In this document: piece after piece, positions 12,546-24,489 of the stretch | Position numbering within the stretch: the stretch's first letter is position 1 | Layout: every line of letters starts with the position of its first letter | Source of the DNA: Flammula alnicola | Taxonomy: Eukaryota; Basidiomycota; Agaricomycetes; Agaricales; Strophariaceae | Assembly: GCA_015499995.1 (NCBI GenBank) | Contig: JADNRV010000049.1 | Location: 248,001 to 312,000 of the forward strand | Reading direction: 5' to 3' | DNA length: 64,000 bases | Notes under the pieces: generated by a model | The model's input: only the letters and a program-made list of their open reading frames with translations | Database searches by the model: none | Told to the model about the DNA's origin: nothing | Translations under genes and position numbers: made by a program

Positions 12546-13353
12546 GATCATTGCACCGTTAAGGAAGATAGCATTGAGAACATCGTTGATATCGGTAATG
12601 CGATCCGTGCTCGAGGGATCCGAGAACACGTCGCAGACCTCCCTTATGTTCTGGAAAGGTGTTATCGTAAGGGAAGAAAGAGGTTTATATTGTCGCTCAC
12701 ATTAGACCCTTTGGAGTGGAGAATCAGGTGCACTGCAGCGTTGCGGTGAAAGATGGTGAGGAGAATGGACAGTCGTATGAATTGTAGCAGGACAGGCGAA
12801 TACGAGTCGTCCAAAGACTGCGACGCACCTTTAGGCAATGTAATCATTAAAGTAAGCATTAGTCTCAGTTGTCATGATGGCGTGGAGGAAAGAGTCAACG
12901 GCGAACGTTTATGCCGAGGCCAAACCAAAGCAGATCGAATGATGTCAGCGACGGAATACTCCATCGCGACTTTTTGAATCTTGATTGCAAATTGGATACC
13001 TTTCATTCGCATGGCTAACGCATAGCACAGAGAATAGGATTGTGAGCATGTTATGTAATGGGTACGAGCTCTCCTAATAACATTAATGAATATCATAAGC
13101 AATCATTAATGATCATTATTATCGCAGAATGAGCACTGACGCAGTACTGTATTGACGGCCTGACTTCGAGTCTTGAACAAAGTATGTAGGCAAAGCGGGC
13201 GCGCAGCCGGGCTACAGTTTCGCAGAATTGGAGAAAGCCTGGGCTTCGATCTCCGTAAAGATATCGAAATTGCGTATCATTGAAATTTCGCCCGTGGACT
13301 AGTGCCGTGTGTTTTTGGAGAAGCATGGAGAAGTCGAGGAATGGCACAAAACA
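12546..13353. other. Region without a supported gene
   Basis: Minus-strand frames at 12,662-12,859 and 12,872-13,102 have plausible composition (IKIQKVAMEYSVADIIRSAL) but no recognisable domain and no continuous splice model. This may be a decayed gene next to the duplication breakpoint. Confidence 0.4.
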
Positions 13354-14453
13354 TCAAGTGAGCCATCCATGGGATTCCTGCATCGAGACGAAGACATACC
13401 GATCCATCTTCACCATTGCCCTATGCAACCGACCCTTGGACCCTTCACGCAGCTCGTCGCCCTCGTATGTGATGATGACGTGTCCATCCTGTTCTTCGCC
13501 CATTTTCCGGGGGTTGATGACCATTCGCCCAAACAAACTGCGAGACAGGGTCTTAACCTTCTCTCGGTAATCCGAGGTATTTATGGAACCATGCAATATA
13601 TCGGCAAGGGTTGATAGGATGTAATGCTGGGGTGGCATGAAGCCGACCTTTCGCTCATAGCACTCTTCCAACGCCTTCCTGGGATGCACGAACCGGGCTT
13701 CGATAACCTCCTGGCCACCGTCTGTGACATCACATGAGTAAACCAAATTCCGGAATATATCGAACAAGGATAGCATACCATGCTTGGGGATCCTCTCCTG
13801 CTTGGCTCCAGAAGAAAACCCCGATGAAGGCGCCGCTGGGAGAAACACGACATAAAACTGGGTGTGGAACCTCCTGAATTCGAACAGCCTTTTCAATACA
13901 GGCCCCTCTGACTGCCAAAAAAGACATACTTCCACGGTCCCACAGGAGTGATCCATTGAGTGAAGGGCAACAATGAGTCGCCATCGGCCTTGAGATTCTG
14001 GGATTCAAGGAAGGTCTGGAATAACAACTTCTGCTGGTGGATGGCATTGCGTGCCTCGTCCAAGACCGCATCAGACGGAAGAGGTCCAGAGAAGACCGAG
14101 GACGCCAGTAATAGACCAGATTCCTCAAAGGTTTCGCGGATGGCGGTAATGGCCAGAGATTGGTCCTGCTTCTTGTCAAAATTTCCTCCGGGAAAGACCT
14201 GCAGCGCAATCTTGTTAGTATATTTGTCATCTTAGCTTAAGCAGTGGGCCTCGCTAAATGGGCGTACATGCATGCCACCAAAGGAACTTGATTTAGGGTT
14301 CCGATGAACCAGCAATATTTCGTTTCGTTCATTCACGATCACTAGGCTGGCCGAAGGACGTGGTGTCGGCACAGTGGAGGGAGCCATTTGTGACGTTGCA
14401 GATAGACTGCGATGGAGTGGCCTATAAATCGTGGAGGTACCGCTGGAAGCCAA
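13354..14453 (-). CDS. Nudix hydrolase, NUDT19-like (peroxisomal CoA/nucleotide diphosphatase type)
   Basis: Four exons (14,268-14,453; 13,930-14,198; 13,779-13,888; 13,354-13,721) join in phase to 310 codons plus stop. After a short N-terminus come the core strand ASLVIVNERNEILLVHRNPK and then FPGGNFDKKQD, followed by the Nudix helix ITAIRETFEESGLLL with the REx2EE metal-binding residues. The glutamate that normally follows the Gly in the Nudix box is Gln here, as expected for the NUDT19 subgroup, where this loop is variable. QWITPVGPWKLFEFRRFHTQ and FYVVFLPAAP match the family's next strands. NUDT19 enzymes cleave CoA and related diphosphates in peroxisomes; substrate here is inferred. I see no clear peroxisomal SKL end, so the last exon boundary may differ. 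Confidence 0.85.
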
Positions 14454-15412
14454 AGTCCTAGGGATAGTAGCAGGAGGGTTGGTACACGGTGGGGGATATT
14501 ATGTTGCATTTCCATTTCCTGAGCCGGTACTCGTCGGCGTCCGTCAACTGAGGCCGCTTAGCGTCGCGGGCATCGCGGAGCGCTGCCGATAGTGGAAGTG
14601 GCGAACAGGGGCAACTGTTAGGCAATTGTTGTCGGTGGACGTTGTGTCTGGAAGCAAGGGTCGCGAGGGGCATACGCTTTAGAACAAACTTGGGCAAATA
14701 ACGCGTCCACCTGAACGTGACTCAACTTGAGCTTGATTCCGCCACAAACACCGCTAGTACTACTAGACTGAGGCTCGTACTCGTATTTGTCTATTTGATT
14801 ACTCCAGGTGTATTCCTCATGCTGTGCTTGCCCGCAGGTCATCTATAATACGCTTTCGCATATGTATGCTGAAAAAAACTGTCTCTAAACTAATACCCGC
14901 AGATGATATCGAGATTCTTGTTCAATGGGCATGATTTGGTACGCCAAATTTCTTGAAGCAAAACTAACGCTGGCCTTATTTCTAACGCAAATCCTGCCGC
15001 AAAACAACAGATCTAACCTATGACACTAACTCCAAGTCGTCCACCGTGGACGGTCTCTTACCACGTGGCACGCCCCTTCCTCCGAGTCCACACGTCGAGC
15101 CCTAATATTGCGCTGCTATCGCAGCACAAGCCATTGTGAATAGCGGCAACACTCGCATGGTTGACCCCAGAATAAACAATACGCGGGTGTCCGGATACGT
15201 TCTATGAAACCTGCTCATCCCCAATTGCAACAATCGCAACATTTCGCTAATCTGACTGGGATTCTGGGAAAGCATATGATGTCATTACCTCTTCAGATAT
15301 TTTCGTCCACGCGCGATCCTTCACAAACTCGCCTGGAGGCTGGCATATTTTGAAACTGGCCGTCATTTCCAGAATAGCCGTCAGCCATTCCTCAGGTGTA
15401 TAAAAGCCTCCC
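14454..15412. other. Intergenic, upstream of the Nudix gene and left flank of element X1
   Basis: No frame above 80 codons and no recognisable motif. It contains the presumed promoter of the Nudix gene (minus strand) and ends at the X1 terminus. Confidence 0.6.
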
Positions 15413-15840
15413 CATCAGGAAAAACACTTTTGCCCCAGGAGTTTCCCAGGAAACTGTAAGGTAGCCTAGGGGACCCTAAGAGTGCCAGGGCAGCCAGGTT
15501 GCAGTTAGCTCCCAGGAGACACTTGGGGCAATCTCTTCCCTTTAGCTTTTACTTAGGACACCCTAGGACGTACTTAGGGTGACCAAATGATCTCCTAGGC
15601 TGCAGTTGAATTTAAGCACTTCTTGCCTGGGTGAACCTAGGTTGCTCTGGGTTGCTCTTAGGTCAGCCAGAGCATATGCTCTGAAACTCTCAGTAAGCCT
15701 CCAAATATACACACAGAAATAATTTTAAATCAATATATTATGTTGCTATATAATGCGTAGACTAATTAACACTACTACTAGTTGGGTACAGGTACCCACA
15801 ACCTGCAAGCACCCATCAGCAAAATGTTATCTACCTAGAC

Positions 15841-16140
15841 AAAAGAGGTGTGGGGGTTGGAGGTTAGCAGTGATGCAAGCAAGGGGTTGTGCTGTGACGT
15901 ACCTGGCGGACTTAGTGCACAGCATCATTACCTGCACAAATGAGGGGGTTAGCAGCAGCGTGAGCGGAGGTTTGCATTGGGACATACTTGGTTTCAGCGA
16001 TGTAGCTCATCGTCATGCAGTCCATGGCATCCTGGTAATGCAACTGCTTGCACAGAGTCATTGCCTGCACAAAAGAGGGGTGGAGTTGGGGGTTAGTGGT
16101 GGCGCAGGCAGAGGGTTGCGCTGCGACATACCTGTGGCCA
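15841..16140 (+). repeat. Two diverged direct repeats of about 230 bp
   Basis: GTGTGGGGGTTGGAGGTTAG (from about 15,848) to a GACGTACCTGG string is repeated from about 16,077 (GTGGAGTTGGGGGTTAG to GACATACCTGTGG), with the intervening CATTACCTGCACAAA / CATTGCCTGCACAAA also matching. Confidence 0.6.
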
Positions 16141-16256
16141 TTCTGTCTTCGGTGTTGTGTTTTGCAACCACTTGTGGAGCCATCTTGGGTTTCAGTTCCA
16201 CTGTATGGCCTGTGGGTGGATTGGTGAGTTGGAGGTAGGGGCAGCGAGAGCAGAAT

Positions 16257-16284
16257 GCGAGATGAGTCATACGACTCATCTCGC
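16257..16284. other. Perfect hairpin, 12-bp stem
   Basis: GCGAGATGAGTC, loop ATAC, GACTCATCTCGC. Confidence 0.85.
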
Positions 16285-16887
16285 GACGCACCAAGTGGGT
16301 CTCCCTCTTCTAGGGCCTCCCCTCATTGTATATGATCCATTTTCTATCATCTATTCCTCTTGAAAGTCAGCCCACATCCCTAACATGAGGGGAGGGGCGC
16401 AAATGCCATCAGCGCGGTTGTTCAGTTCGGGCGAGGAAAGAGGGAGGGAGGACGAAGCATTTCAACTGCGAAACGAAGGTTCAACATGTCAGGTGACCTT
16501 CAATTCCAAACTCCGCTGGAAATGACTTAAGGAATTTCGCAAAGCTCAGATATAATCAGGTGACTAAACGCGTCGCGTCGCGCCCTCAGTTTCGTTGATT
16601 TCTTGACGAATTTGCGACATGCATGTCGCAAATTCGTAACACCTTGCTGGATCATCACTCCCTGCTTACCCTCTTTGCGACTCAGTGCTTATCTGGCCAA
16701 TCCGGTAATTCTCGGAAACTGCCGGATTACGGATCAGCAACGTTGAACGTTGTCGATCTTCGACTCCACGCTTCACCTCAACCCACTCTCTCTCGTTCCC
16801 CTTCTTGTCGAGGGATATAGGTGGGCAGCGAGGGGACCGAGCGATCAAGGGGAGGCCCTAGTAGAGGGGGACCCACAAGGTACGTGA

Positions 16888-16920
16888 GCGGAACGAGTCG
16901 ACAGCACCGACTCGTTCCGC
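16888..16920. other. Hairpin, 13-bp perfect stem
   Basis: GCGGAACGAGTCG, 7-nt loop, CGACTCGTTCCGC, placed directly after the GGTACGT that follows the GGGGAG block. Confidence 0.85.
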
Positions 16921-16975
16921 ACTTCTACTTCAAACCACACAGGACGCTCACCTCGAGTCCCCACAGCTTGTACGA

Positions 16976-17045
16976 GGAGACGACGGACAGCTGTTCGTCG
17001 TCTCCTTAGATTCGAACGTCGTCTGCCTCAGACGACGTTCGGATC
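16976..17045. other. Hairpin pair
   Basis: First hairpin GGAGACGACG...CGTCGTCTCC, then TTAGA, then TTCGAACGTCGTCTG / CAGACGACGTTCGGA. The pair recurs at 26,124 and 33,904, and reversed at 21,135. Confidence 0.85.
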
Positions 17046-17049
17046 TGTG

Positions 17050-17600
17050 CTTGGCACCTCGACCATGGCCTTACACCACCTACGAGTCCCATCCGCTGCG
17101 TTGCACACCCGATGCCTCCACTCTGGCGGCGTCGAGCATGCAAGAGCTTCATGCTCGCCCACGCAGCCACTCCGCCACATCCACCACTGCGGCATCCATC
17201 CTCCTCACCCCCAGCCTCCTCTGCAGCGACGTTGAGCACAAACGACTTTCGTGCTCGCTCATACAGCCCCCACACGGCCCCGACGACCACGATAACTGCC
17301 CCGCCGTGTCCATGACCCGCAATCTCCGTCCTCTCAATCCGCTGCCTCCGCTCCGGCAACCTCGAGCATGAACGAGCTCGATGCTCGCTCCTGCAGCCAC
17401 CTCGCCGCGTCCACGACTGCCGTGTCCATCCGATGATGAATCCACGATGCCGTCGTTGCATCGACGGCCCCACGACACCGCGGGGGCATCGACGACGACT
17501 GCACACCGCCCCAGGTGCGTCGGTGACAGCCCCATGACGCCGGAAGGTGCATCCACAACGCCTCCACAACGCCGCGGGTCCAACATCCACCCACAGGCCG
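17050..17600 (+). repeat. Degenerate GACGACGCC-type minisatellite
   Basis: Irregular units of roughly 30-40 bp around CCACGACnCCGCGGGTGCAT. Open in several frames only because units are rich in codons without stops. Confidence 0.6.
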
Positions 17601-17603
17601 TAT

Positions 17604-17671
17604 GAGGAGACGACGAACACGCGTCGTCTCCTCGTACAACTTGTCGTCGCCTGGGTAAACCAGGCGACGAT
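17604..17671. other. Hairpin pair, variant sequence
   Basis: GAGGAGACGACG...CGTCGTCTCCTC, then TCGTCGCCTGG, 5-nt loop, CCAGGCGACGA. The second stem differs from other copies but still pairs. Confidence 0.8.
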
Positions 17672-17689
17672 GATTCTTTGGACGTGCTA

Positions 17690-17880
17690 CGCCCCGCTGG
17701 CACGACGTCGCAACAGCGGGTGCACCCACAACGACACGACGATGCCGCAGGTGCGACGGCGACGACGACATGACAATGCCGCAACGGAGGATGCAACGTC
17801 GATGACACAGCAATGGCAGGCGCATCGACGACGAGACGTCGCGGCGCCGCGGATAGCACAACGACGACTACACCGCATCA
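17690..17880 (+). repeat. Second GACGACG minisatellite block in X1
   Basis: Same unit type as 17,050-17,600; it leads into the second core module. Confidence 0.55.
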
Positions 17881-17892
17881 ACAAAGGAGCCG

Positions 17893-18021
17893 ACTCCGTC
17901 GCGTGCTCCTCCACTCTTCGAAGGATGAAGGCTCGCTCTCGCAGGATTCAGATGGGAGGAGAAGGGACGGGAAAGCAAGGGAAGTCCCTGGCAGAGGGAA
18001 ACCCGTGAGGTGTGTCGCGGA
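17893..18021 (+). repeat. Core module, second copy in X1, interrupted by X2
   Basis: Matches 32,346-32,436 (GGAGGAGAAGGGACxGG, CCCTGGCAGAGGGAAACCC, GTCGCGGA). Its continuation (GAGCGTGTCG...) is found at 33,713, on the far side of X2. Confidence 0.85.
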
Positions 18022-19313
18022 CATCAGGAAAAACACTTTTTCCCCAGGTCTTCCCAAGGAACTCCTAGGGCAGCCTAAGAGGGCTAGGTCAGTCAGGTTG
18101 CTCATACTCTCTTGGGCGTCAGTTAGGAGATAACTTTTCTTTAGGGTAACCTAGGACACCCTAGGACGCACTGAAGGCAACCTAATGGTTTCCTAGATTG
18201 CAGCCAAATTTACTCAGAGTGTCCTAGGATAACACAATAGATCATAGGATTGGGTCAATTTGCATTTCTATTGCCCTGCGGTTCCCTTGTCCTGCCTCTA
18301 AGCACACTTTGCCAGTAGTTTTGAATCAATATATTATAGTACAGTACAGTACAGGGACTAGCGAACTACATAACTATCTAGCTACATTTAATACATGTCT
18401 AGGATATTGCATGGGTAGGCCATACCTGCCTGGGTCACAGGTATGATTACCAATGGAAATAGGAATGGGTAGGGGCCCAGCTACCGCTGATTCAAAGCTG
18501 CCAATCCCAAGGTGGCAGTGGAGGTTGAACAAACGCCAGGAGATCGACTGGGAGGAACGAGGTGGAACAACGTTAGTGAACTATGCTCATGTGTGCTGAA
18601 GCTGTGCTTACCTTGGGTTGAATCACCTCTGTTGTCGTTGTTTCATCGCTTACTGAACTCTTGAGTGAGCAGCTACATCATTGCACTCAGTTAATGTGGG
18701 TAAGCACACAGATCCATTTTGAACACGTACCTTCAATAGTTGACATTGTCTCCCAGATGCCTCTGCCCATCATCCACACCTGGCATTCGCCCTCAATTCT
18801 CGCCGCCACCGCGTGTCTGAGGCACCATACCGCCCGGTAAGCAGAGCACTCCATCCCACCCCGTTCGTGACTCCAAACTGTCCCAAACAGCGCCTGGATC
18901 GTCTGTGGAATGGCACCTCTGCGACCTTGGGTACATAGCAGCACAACGGTGCAGCGAAGGCACATCCAACCAAGGCACCATCTGCGGTCCTCCAGGCTAT
19001 GGTGTGTACTTCAGGTCGGCCGTGATTTTGAGAAGCTGGAAGTAGTCGACTGCAGCCACTGTCGTCGTTTCGTTGCTTATGAGCCTAGCTGTCAGAATGT
19101 CGCCCATCGGTGGTCGTGGTTGCTCTAGAAGAGGAGAATGAGTCAGCGAGGTGAGGCTGACATTGAAACCAAAGAGGTACGTAAGTTTTCTGCATAGCGA
19201 TGATGGAGGAATCAACGCTGGCCTGCAGCCATTGGGTTTAGCTGCAGCGTAAGGGGTTCCGTCATTCGCGACGACGTGCCAGGGGTTTCGAACCCAGTGT
19301 GGTGTGGTTCTGT

Positions 19314-20066
19314 CACCTGTATGTGCCAGTATCATGTATGATACCTGGGCTGCCTGCCAATAAGGAGTGTACATCCACAAGGCTAACAACCCCCTTGGGC
19401 AGTTGCCCAACACTATGCAACATAATATCTACAGGCTGCCGGGGTGCCAGGGATGGTTTTGGTGCTTGTTGTTGGGGCGGGTGATGGTAAACAGGTATCA
19501 ACAATGCAGGAAATAATGTCCAGCACTGTATTTTGGGTGCTGCTCGTCGTTGGGGGCGCTTTTGGGCGCGGGAAAAATTCTAATAGGGTCTATTAATATA
19601 TTCTGACCTGCCCCCACCATTTGCGCGCCTCGGGGAGGGCGGGGATGGCTGGATTGACGAGAATGGCTTTGGATGACGTTCCTATTTGGGGCGGGGCTGC
19701 TGTCAAACAACTGTCAACAACATGGGAAATGATGCCCGGGGCTGCATTTGGGCTCTTGCTCATCGTTGGGGACGGTTTGGAGCACGGGGAAAAATCTAAT
19801 AGGGTCTAGTAATATATTGCTACCCATTGCCGCCCTTTGCGCGCCTCATGCGGGGCGGGGATGGGTGGATTGACGAGGATGCCTTTGGATGACATTCTAA
19901 AATTAGACGAAAAGCACTAGTGTGATATTTTTAGATGCAAGCGCCGGTGCCTTGTTTCGTTATCTATAGATTAGATAGCCAGAAAGCGCCCACCTCGATA
20001 TTTTTAGATGCAGACGCTTGTGCCTCGGCGCCTGTCACTGTTATCTATAGATTAGATACTTTCTCG
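19314..20066 (+). repeat. Y subterminal inverted repeat (YA left)
   Basis: Matches 24,490-25,237 in reverse, 26,579-27,325 directly, and 31,260-31,970 in reverse. It contains internal degenerate units ending in GGATTGACGAGnATG and copies of the palindromic string ATCTATAGATTAGAT. Confidence 0.85.
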
Positions 20067-20800
20067 TATTTGGGCTCCTGCTCGTCATCGGGGTGGTTTC
20101 GAGCGCGGGACAAAATCCAATGGGGTCCCATAATATATTGCTGCCCAATGCCGCCCTTTGCGCGCCTCACAGGGGGGCGGGAATGGATGGATTGGTGCGG
20201 ATGGGTTTGGATGACATTCCAAAAATAACCGTACAGATCCGGATATTTTTAGAGAAAGTGATGGCATCATAAAATGCGATACCGGGCTTATTTTGGCGCT
20301 TGCACACCGCTCCCGTTAGAATTCCATTGAATTTAATACATATCCGTAATCTACTTGAAAATTCCAATCTAATGATACAATTTTTATCCTGAAATTTGGA
20401 CGGGAAGGGATGGATGCGTTGTTGTCCATCTGGATGATGCTGCCCGAAATGGTTACAAATGATGGGATCATTCTGCCTGCATTAGGATGCGCATGGGATG
20501 CTGGTGTCCATTATGATTTCGCACTTTATGCACCGTTCTTCTTATAATTTTATTAATTGGATTTCATAGATGTAATCTACGGCTGCAGAGGACTCTAACG
20601 CTGTCTTTTATCATTGAATTCAAGGAGGAAAGGCTGGATGGCTTGTCATCCATCCGGATGACAGCTCAACCACCTTCCGAATTCAGAAGCATCACTTTTA
20701 CTCAAAAAAATGTTAGATAAAACAAATATATTATTTTCTAATAAAGATTACATTGATACTGGTAACTACAATGTAAATTCGTGCAGATATCGAGAGCATG
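20067..20800 (+). repeat. Left-end-specific part of Y
   Basis: Shared in reverse with YB at about 30,750-31,255 (for example GGGCTTATTTTGG and GGAAGGGATGGATG), but not with YA's own right arm. This fixes the orientation of YB. Confidence 0.75.
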
Positions 20801-22544
20801 CCGAGCAATAGGGAGATGTGGTGCAACCCAAGGCCACGCCGGCGGCGGCGGATTGTCCCCTCGCTCCCTCTCCATCCACCTGTTGTCAACCGTCAGCTGT
20901 TGTCATTTGCTGGCACGGCGGCGGTGTAGGCCTCGGCATCATCAGCTGTTCATTTTCGTGCCCTTGTTGGCGTTGGCGTTGGCGTTGACGAGCGCGGCTC
21001 ACGAAAGACGCGCAACGTGATAACGAGGGCATCCGTGAGGAGTGAGTGGCATTGCGAGGGGAGGCGGTGGTAACGCCGCGAGCAGAGGTGGCGATGCGAT
21101 CGGAGGCGGCTGTGGTGGAGAGGTCCCAAAGCACAGATTCGAAAATCGTCTACACGAGACGATGTTCGAATCTAAGGAGACGACGAACGTTGGTTCGTCG
21201 TCTCCTCGTATAGCCTTGCGGCTGGCATCTCCGTGTTCTGGTCGTGCTGGATAGGATGGGCAGTGTCGAGCCTCGGGGCGTCATCCAGCCTGCCTCGCGC
21301 TCCTGGTTAACGTGGCTCGTGGGTCAGTCCGGCGCTCTGTCTGTCTGCCTGACCTCTGCCACCTACGATCCCATGGTAGATGAATGTCATCTCCCAGTCT
21401 CGCTAGCCACGTGTAACGTGGAATGGGAGATGGAAGATGTCGGCTGTACGTGGGTCAAGGGAAATGGGAGGTGGCAGGTTGGCGGCATCAACCGGGGGGA
21501 GAGAGATAGCGGGCGGCGGAAAGGGAGGCAGCGGGCGGCGGAAAGGCAGGCAGCGGACGCACCGAATGGGCCTCCCTTTTCATGCCGTCTTGCTATTGAA
21601 GAGCCGGTGCACGTCGAGCTGCAGTCGCCGTGTTGAGGTGAGATGGCGAGTGGATAGGCACGGGGCGATGGCGATCCTGGCATTCAACCTCGTTTACATC
21701 CAATCACGTGCAATAGGAGTCGCCAGCAGGATTCCCGGGCTCGAGGATCCGTGCTGGCAGCTACGCAGTGGGAGGAGCAAACAAGAGGGACGAGGGGGGC
21801 TGGCAGTTCTTGTTAGTTATGTCAAAGGTAGTGGTTGTGGCTGGAATACATACCATGCGGGCCTCCCGCTCCATGGGTCCGCCCTCAGGTTCTTAATCCA
21901 CCTCAAACATGAAAAAGCAGCGAGCGAAGAGGAGGGTGGAGGGTTGCACAACGAGATCAGCAATGTTGAAAATCGTTGATCAGGATTGAAGCGGAGCTTT
22001 AAAGTACCGGACCGGTTAATTTCTGGGCCCCTGTCGTTGTCGAGGACGGCGTCAACGCTGTAACATGCTTCTGGGTAGATTAGAAATTTAATTTATCATT
22101 AGAATATATATGTTACACTCAGTTATTCTAGCATTTATGGCGAATATTTAACTATCCTCTTCTACACAAATGAAATTCATATTCATCTGCCAAAGCGAGC
22201 CTCGAGGTGATTTCGGATTGTCGAAATCGAAAACGCTATGTTTGGCCTCCTCGAGACTTCAAAATTTTAAAGTAACATTGCAGGTATAACATATAGATAA
22301 ATTTAAAGTATTCTAGATACTTGATAAAGCTCCAGACAGATGTCCGAGTCCCAGGGCTCAAAATAACATCAAGAACATTGAATTGATCAAAGATTTGTCT
22401 GCCGTTTCATGCTCAAGTTGACTACAAAGTGTGTGGCATTCCACATACCCTGAGATGGCCTAGAAAACTCTTTTATTTTAGATGCAATAGATTATTTGCA
22501 TTAAGTTATTGATATTTCAGACCTCTCAACAGAGCTTCTGTGCT
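20801..22544. other. YA interior without a recognisable gene
   Basis: Includes a (GTTGGC)n-type run near 20,963-20,985, a 24-bp tandem (GGGCGGCGGAAAGG units) near 21,507-21,560, and AT-rich DNA from 22,080. Frames up to 180 codons (21,437-21,979) have no domain. Confidence 0.5.
21135..21205. other. Hairpin pair in reversed order
   Basis: AGATTCGAA-type stem first, then GGAGACGACGAAC, loop GTTG, GTTCGTCGTCTCC. The order is opposite to X1/X2, so the unit is inverted here. Confidence 0.85.
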
Positions 22545-22658
22545 ACTAAAGGCGGGACAGTTGATCTCGGAAAGCCCAAAATCACCACGCTCTCGATAAA
22601 AGGTGGATAGAGGCATAGCGACGCTTCAATTCTGCGTTCGGAAGTGCATAAATTGTTC

Positions 22659-22666
22659 TATATATC
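22659..22666 (+). promoter_or_regulatory. TATA-like box, conserved in YA and YB
   Basis: CTATATATC about 30 bp before CAATAAAATA; the matching YB site is at 29,351. No transcription data. Confidence 0.4.
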
Positions 22667-23107
22667 TATTATAGATTAATTCCGACAATAAAATACAACT
22701 TTACAAGTCAGTTCGAAGTCGTCCGAGACGTCGTCGACGGGGAGGAACGTACACCTTGGGATCGCATGACGTAATTTGGATATTCATTTCAGTGGAGGAA
22801 ACTAGTTTGTCGTATGTAGGAGTTCGCAAAAAAAATTATTTCAATGAGAGATTTTGGATTTGAGATAAATAACTAATTATAAGTATATACTGATGATTTT
22901 ACAGACAAGGGGTGGACTGGGGTGTGCTTCGGAGACGTTCGAAACGTCGACGACGGATCGGGGTCGACTTTGCCAGCCAATCGTCTCGGTCTCGGAATTT
23001 GCCGGCTAACACATCAACGACGTTGAACATCGCTGATGGTTATCTTTCCTCCACCATCTCCTCGCTCCCTCGTCTCTCCCTACCCCCACAGGCCTCAAAA
23101 ATTATTT

Positions 23108-23164
23108 GTAAGTAATTTAATTAATGCTATATTCCATATTCTAACAAGTTTGCGTAAAAATTAG
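23108..23164 (+). other. Canonical intron in non-coding module (YA)
   Basis: Donor GTAAGT, branch-like CTAAC at about 23,141, acceptor TTAG; 57 bp, a normal size for this genome. It sits between the palindrome region and the GGGGAG block as in X2 and YB. Confidence 0.55.
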
Positions 23165-23694
23165 GCTCGTTACAGCTCGAACGAAACCCATCACCACCTT
23201 GCAGGCCCGTCCCCTCGTCGAGGGATGTGGGCTCACTCTAGAAGGATTTGGATGGAAGGAGAGGGGAACGAGTTACTAAGGGGAGACCCTGAAAGAGGGA
23301 GACCCCCCCGGTGCGATTCGTCTTTCGGTACCCCACGGCTCACCCTTCCAACAACAGACCAACAAGGAGACGCCGAGCATGGGCACGATCGATTGAAGGC
23401 AAGCAACAACGTCGCCTCATATAGACGACGTTCGAAGCTTTGCCTCGGACCTCACCACCACGGCCTTACACGCCCCACAAACCCCGTCCGCAGCGCCATT
23501 TGGCGTCACCCACCGCAGCCGACTAGGCTGCCACCGCGCACCCTGGCTTAGGCACGGCCAACGCCCCCACCTACCTCCTTACCCCTCCACCGGCGTACGA
23601 GTTCGCCTCTGCCCTCACTGATGAGTCCTCGCACACCGCCACCCACCCCTTTCCTCGGCCCAAAGGAGAGACGCTGTTGCTCGGACACGACGAC

Positions 23695-24235
23695 ACGACG
23701 ACGGCGACGAGGTGGGAGCAGCAGCAGCAGAAGCGCGACCGCTGCTGCTGCTCAGATACGACAACGGCGGCGAGACAGCAGCGGCAGCAGCATGACCGCC
23801 GCTCTTCGGATTCGAAGACGATAGCCAGGTGACGGCAGCAGCGCGTCCGCTGCTGCTGCTCGTATATGGCGAGGATGACAAAGTGGGCGCAACACCAGCA
23901 CCGGAACTGCTGCTGCTGCTGCTCCGATGCGGCGACGACGGCGGCGAGGTGGCAGGAGCATCATCAGCATGACAGCAGCCCCTGGGATACGGCAACGACA
24001 ACGGCCAGGTGGCACGAGCAGCGGCAGCACGACAGCTGCTGCTGGGATAACACGACGACGGTAAGGTGGGAGCAGTGGCAGCAATATGACGGCTGCTGTT
24101 GCTCAGTACGGCGACGGCGACGAGGTGGGCGGAGCGCCAGCAGCACGATCGCTGTTGCTGCTCCGTTATGGCGCCGACAACGAGGTGGGAGGGTGGCAGC
24201 GGCGATGCGACGACACGGAGGAGAACGAGGATTAG
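23695..24235 (+). repeat. Hairpin-forming CAG/CTG array
   Basis: About nine degenerate units of 55-65 bp. Each is GCAGCAGCAGC-like, then a short centre (CACGACC), then GCTGCTGCTGC-like, then a spacer GATACGACGACGGCGAGGTG. Each unit can fold on itself. Confidence 0.8.
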
Positions 24236-24489
24236 CAGCAGGAGTGGCGACGACGTGCATTACTCACGTCGACATGTGCCCTCCATGCTCGCTTATCCTC
24301 CTTTCACTCCTGTATCTGATCTTTTCTTTGTTGTATATCTTATGACCAGTACATATCACAGTTAAAATATATCCAATGTGTTCTATTTACTCTGTTTTAC
24401 CTGAGGTTTTCGAGCATGGAGACAGCAGGCCAAAATGAACCATGTCTATTTTTAAACATGTATGGCGTGGGATTAATGGAAAGTATCTA

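Larger units (their letters stand above)
16606..17045 (+). repeat. Core module, copy in X1 (left)
   Basis: The order is: 32-bp perfect palindrome (16,606-16,637, centre GCGACATGCATGTCGC), weaker palindromes at about 16,698-16,765, the GGGGAGGCCCTAGTAGAGGG block (about 16,840-16,880), hairpin at 16,888-16,920, and a hairpin pair at 16,976-17,045. The same order is seen in X2 at 25,617-26,193. Unlike the other copies, no intron-like segment lies before the block. Confidence 0.75.
22545..23330 (+). repeat. Core module in YA with promoter-like and intron-like sequences
   Basis: Collinear with 29,255-29,860 in YB: AAATCACCACGCTCTCGAT, a TATA-like string, AATAAAATA, TCGGAGACGTTCGAAAC, a pyrimidine-rich stretch, an intron-like segment and the GGGGAGACCCTG block. 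Confidence 0.75.

Noticed and set aside
17006..17861. Frames of 175-236 codons
   Set aside because: Open only because of the GACGACG minisatellite; no domain, many overlapping frames on both strands.
19210..19300. tRNA gene suggested by GGGTTTCGAACCC
   Set aside because: The upstream sequence does not form a cloverleaf; GGGTTTCGAACCC is a chance small palindrome.
23615..24345. Possible poly-Gln/poly-Ser/poly-Arg proteins
   Set aside because: Different frames of the CAG/CTG hairpin array; unit lengths vary and break frames.
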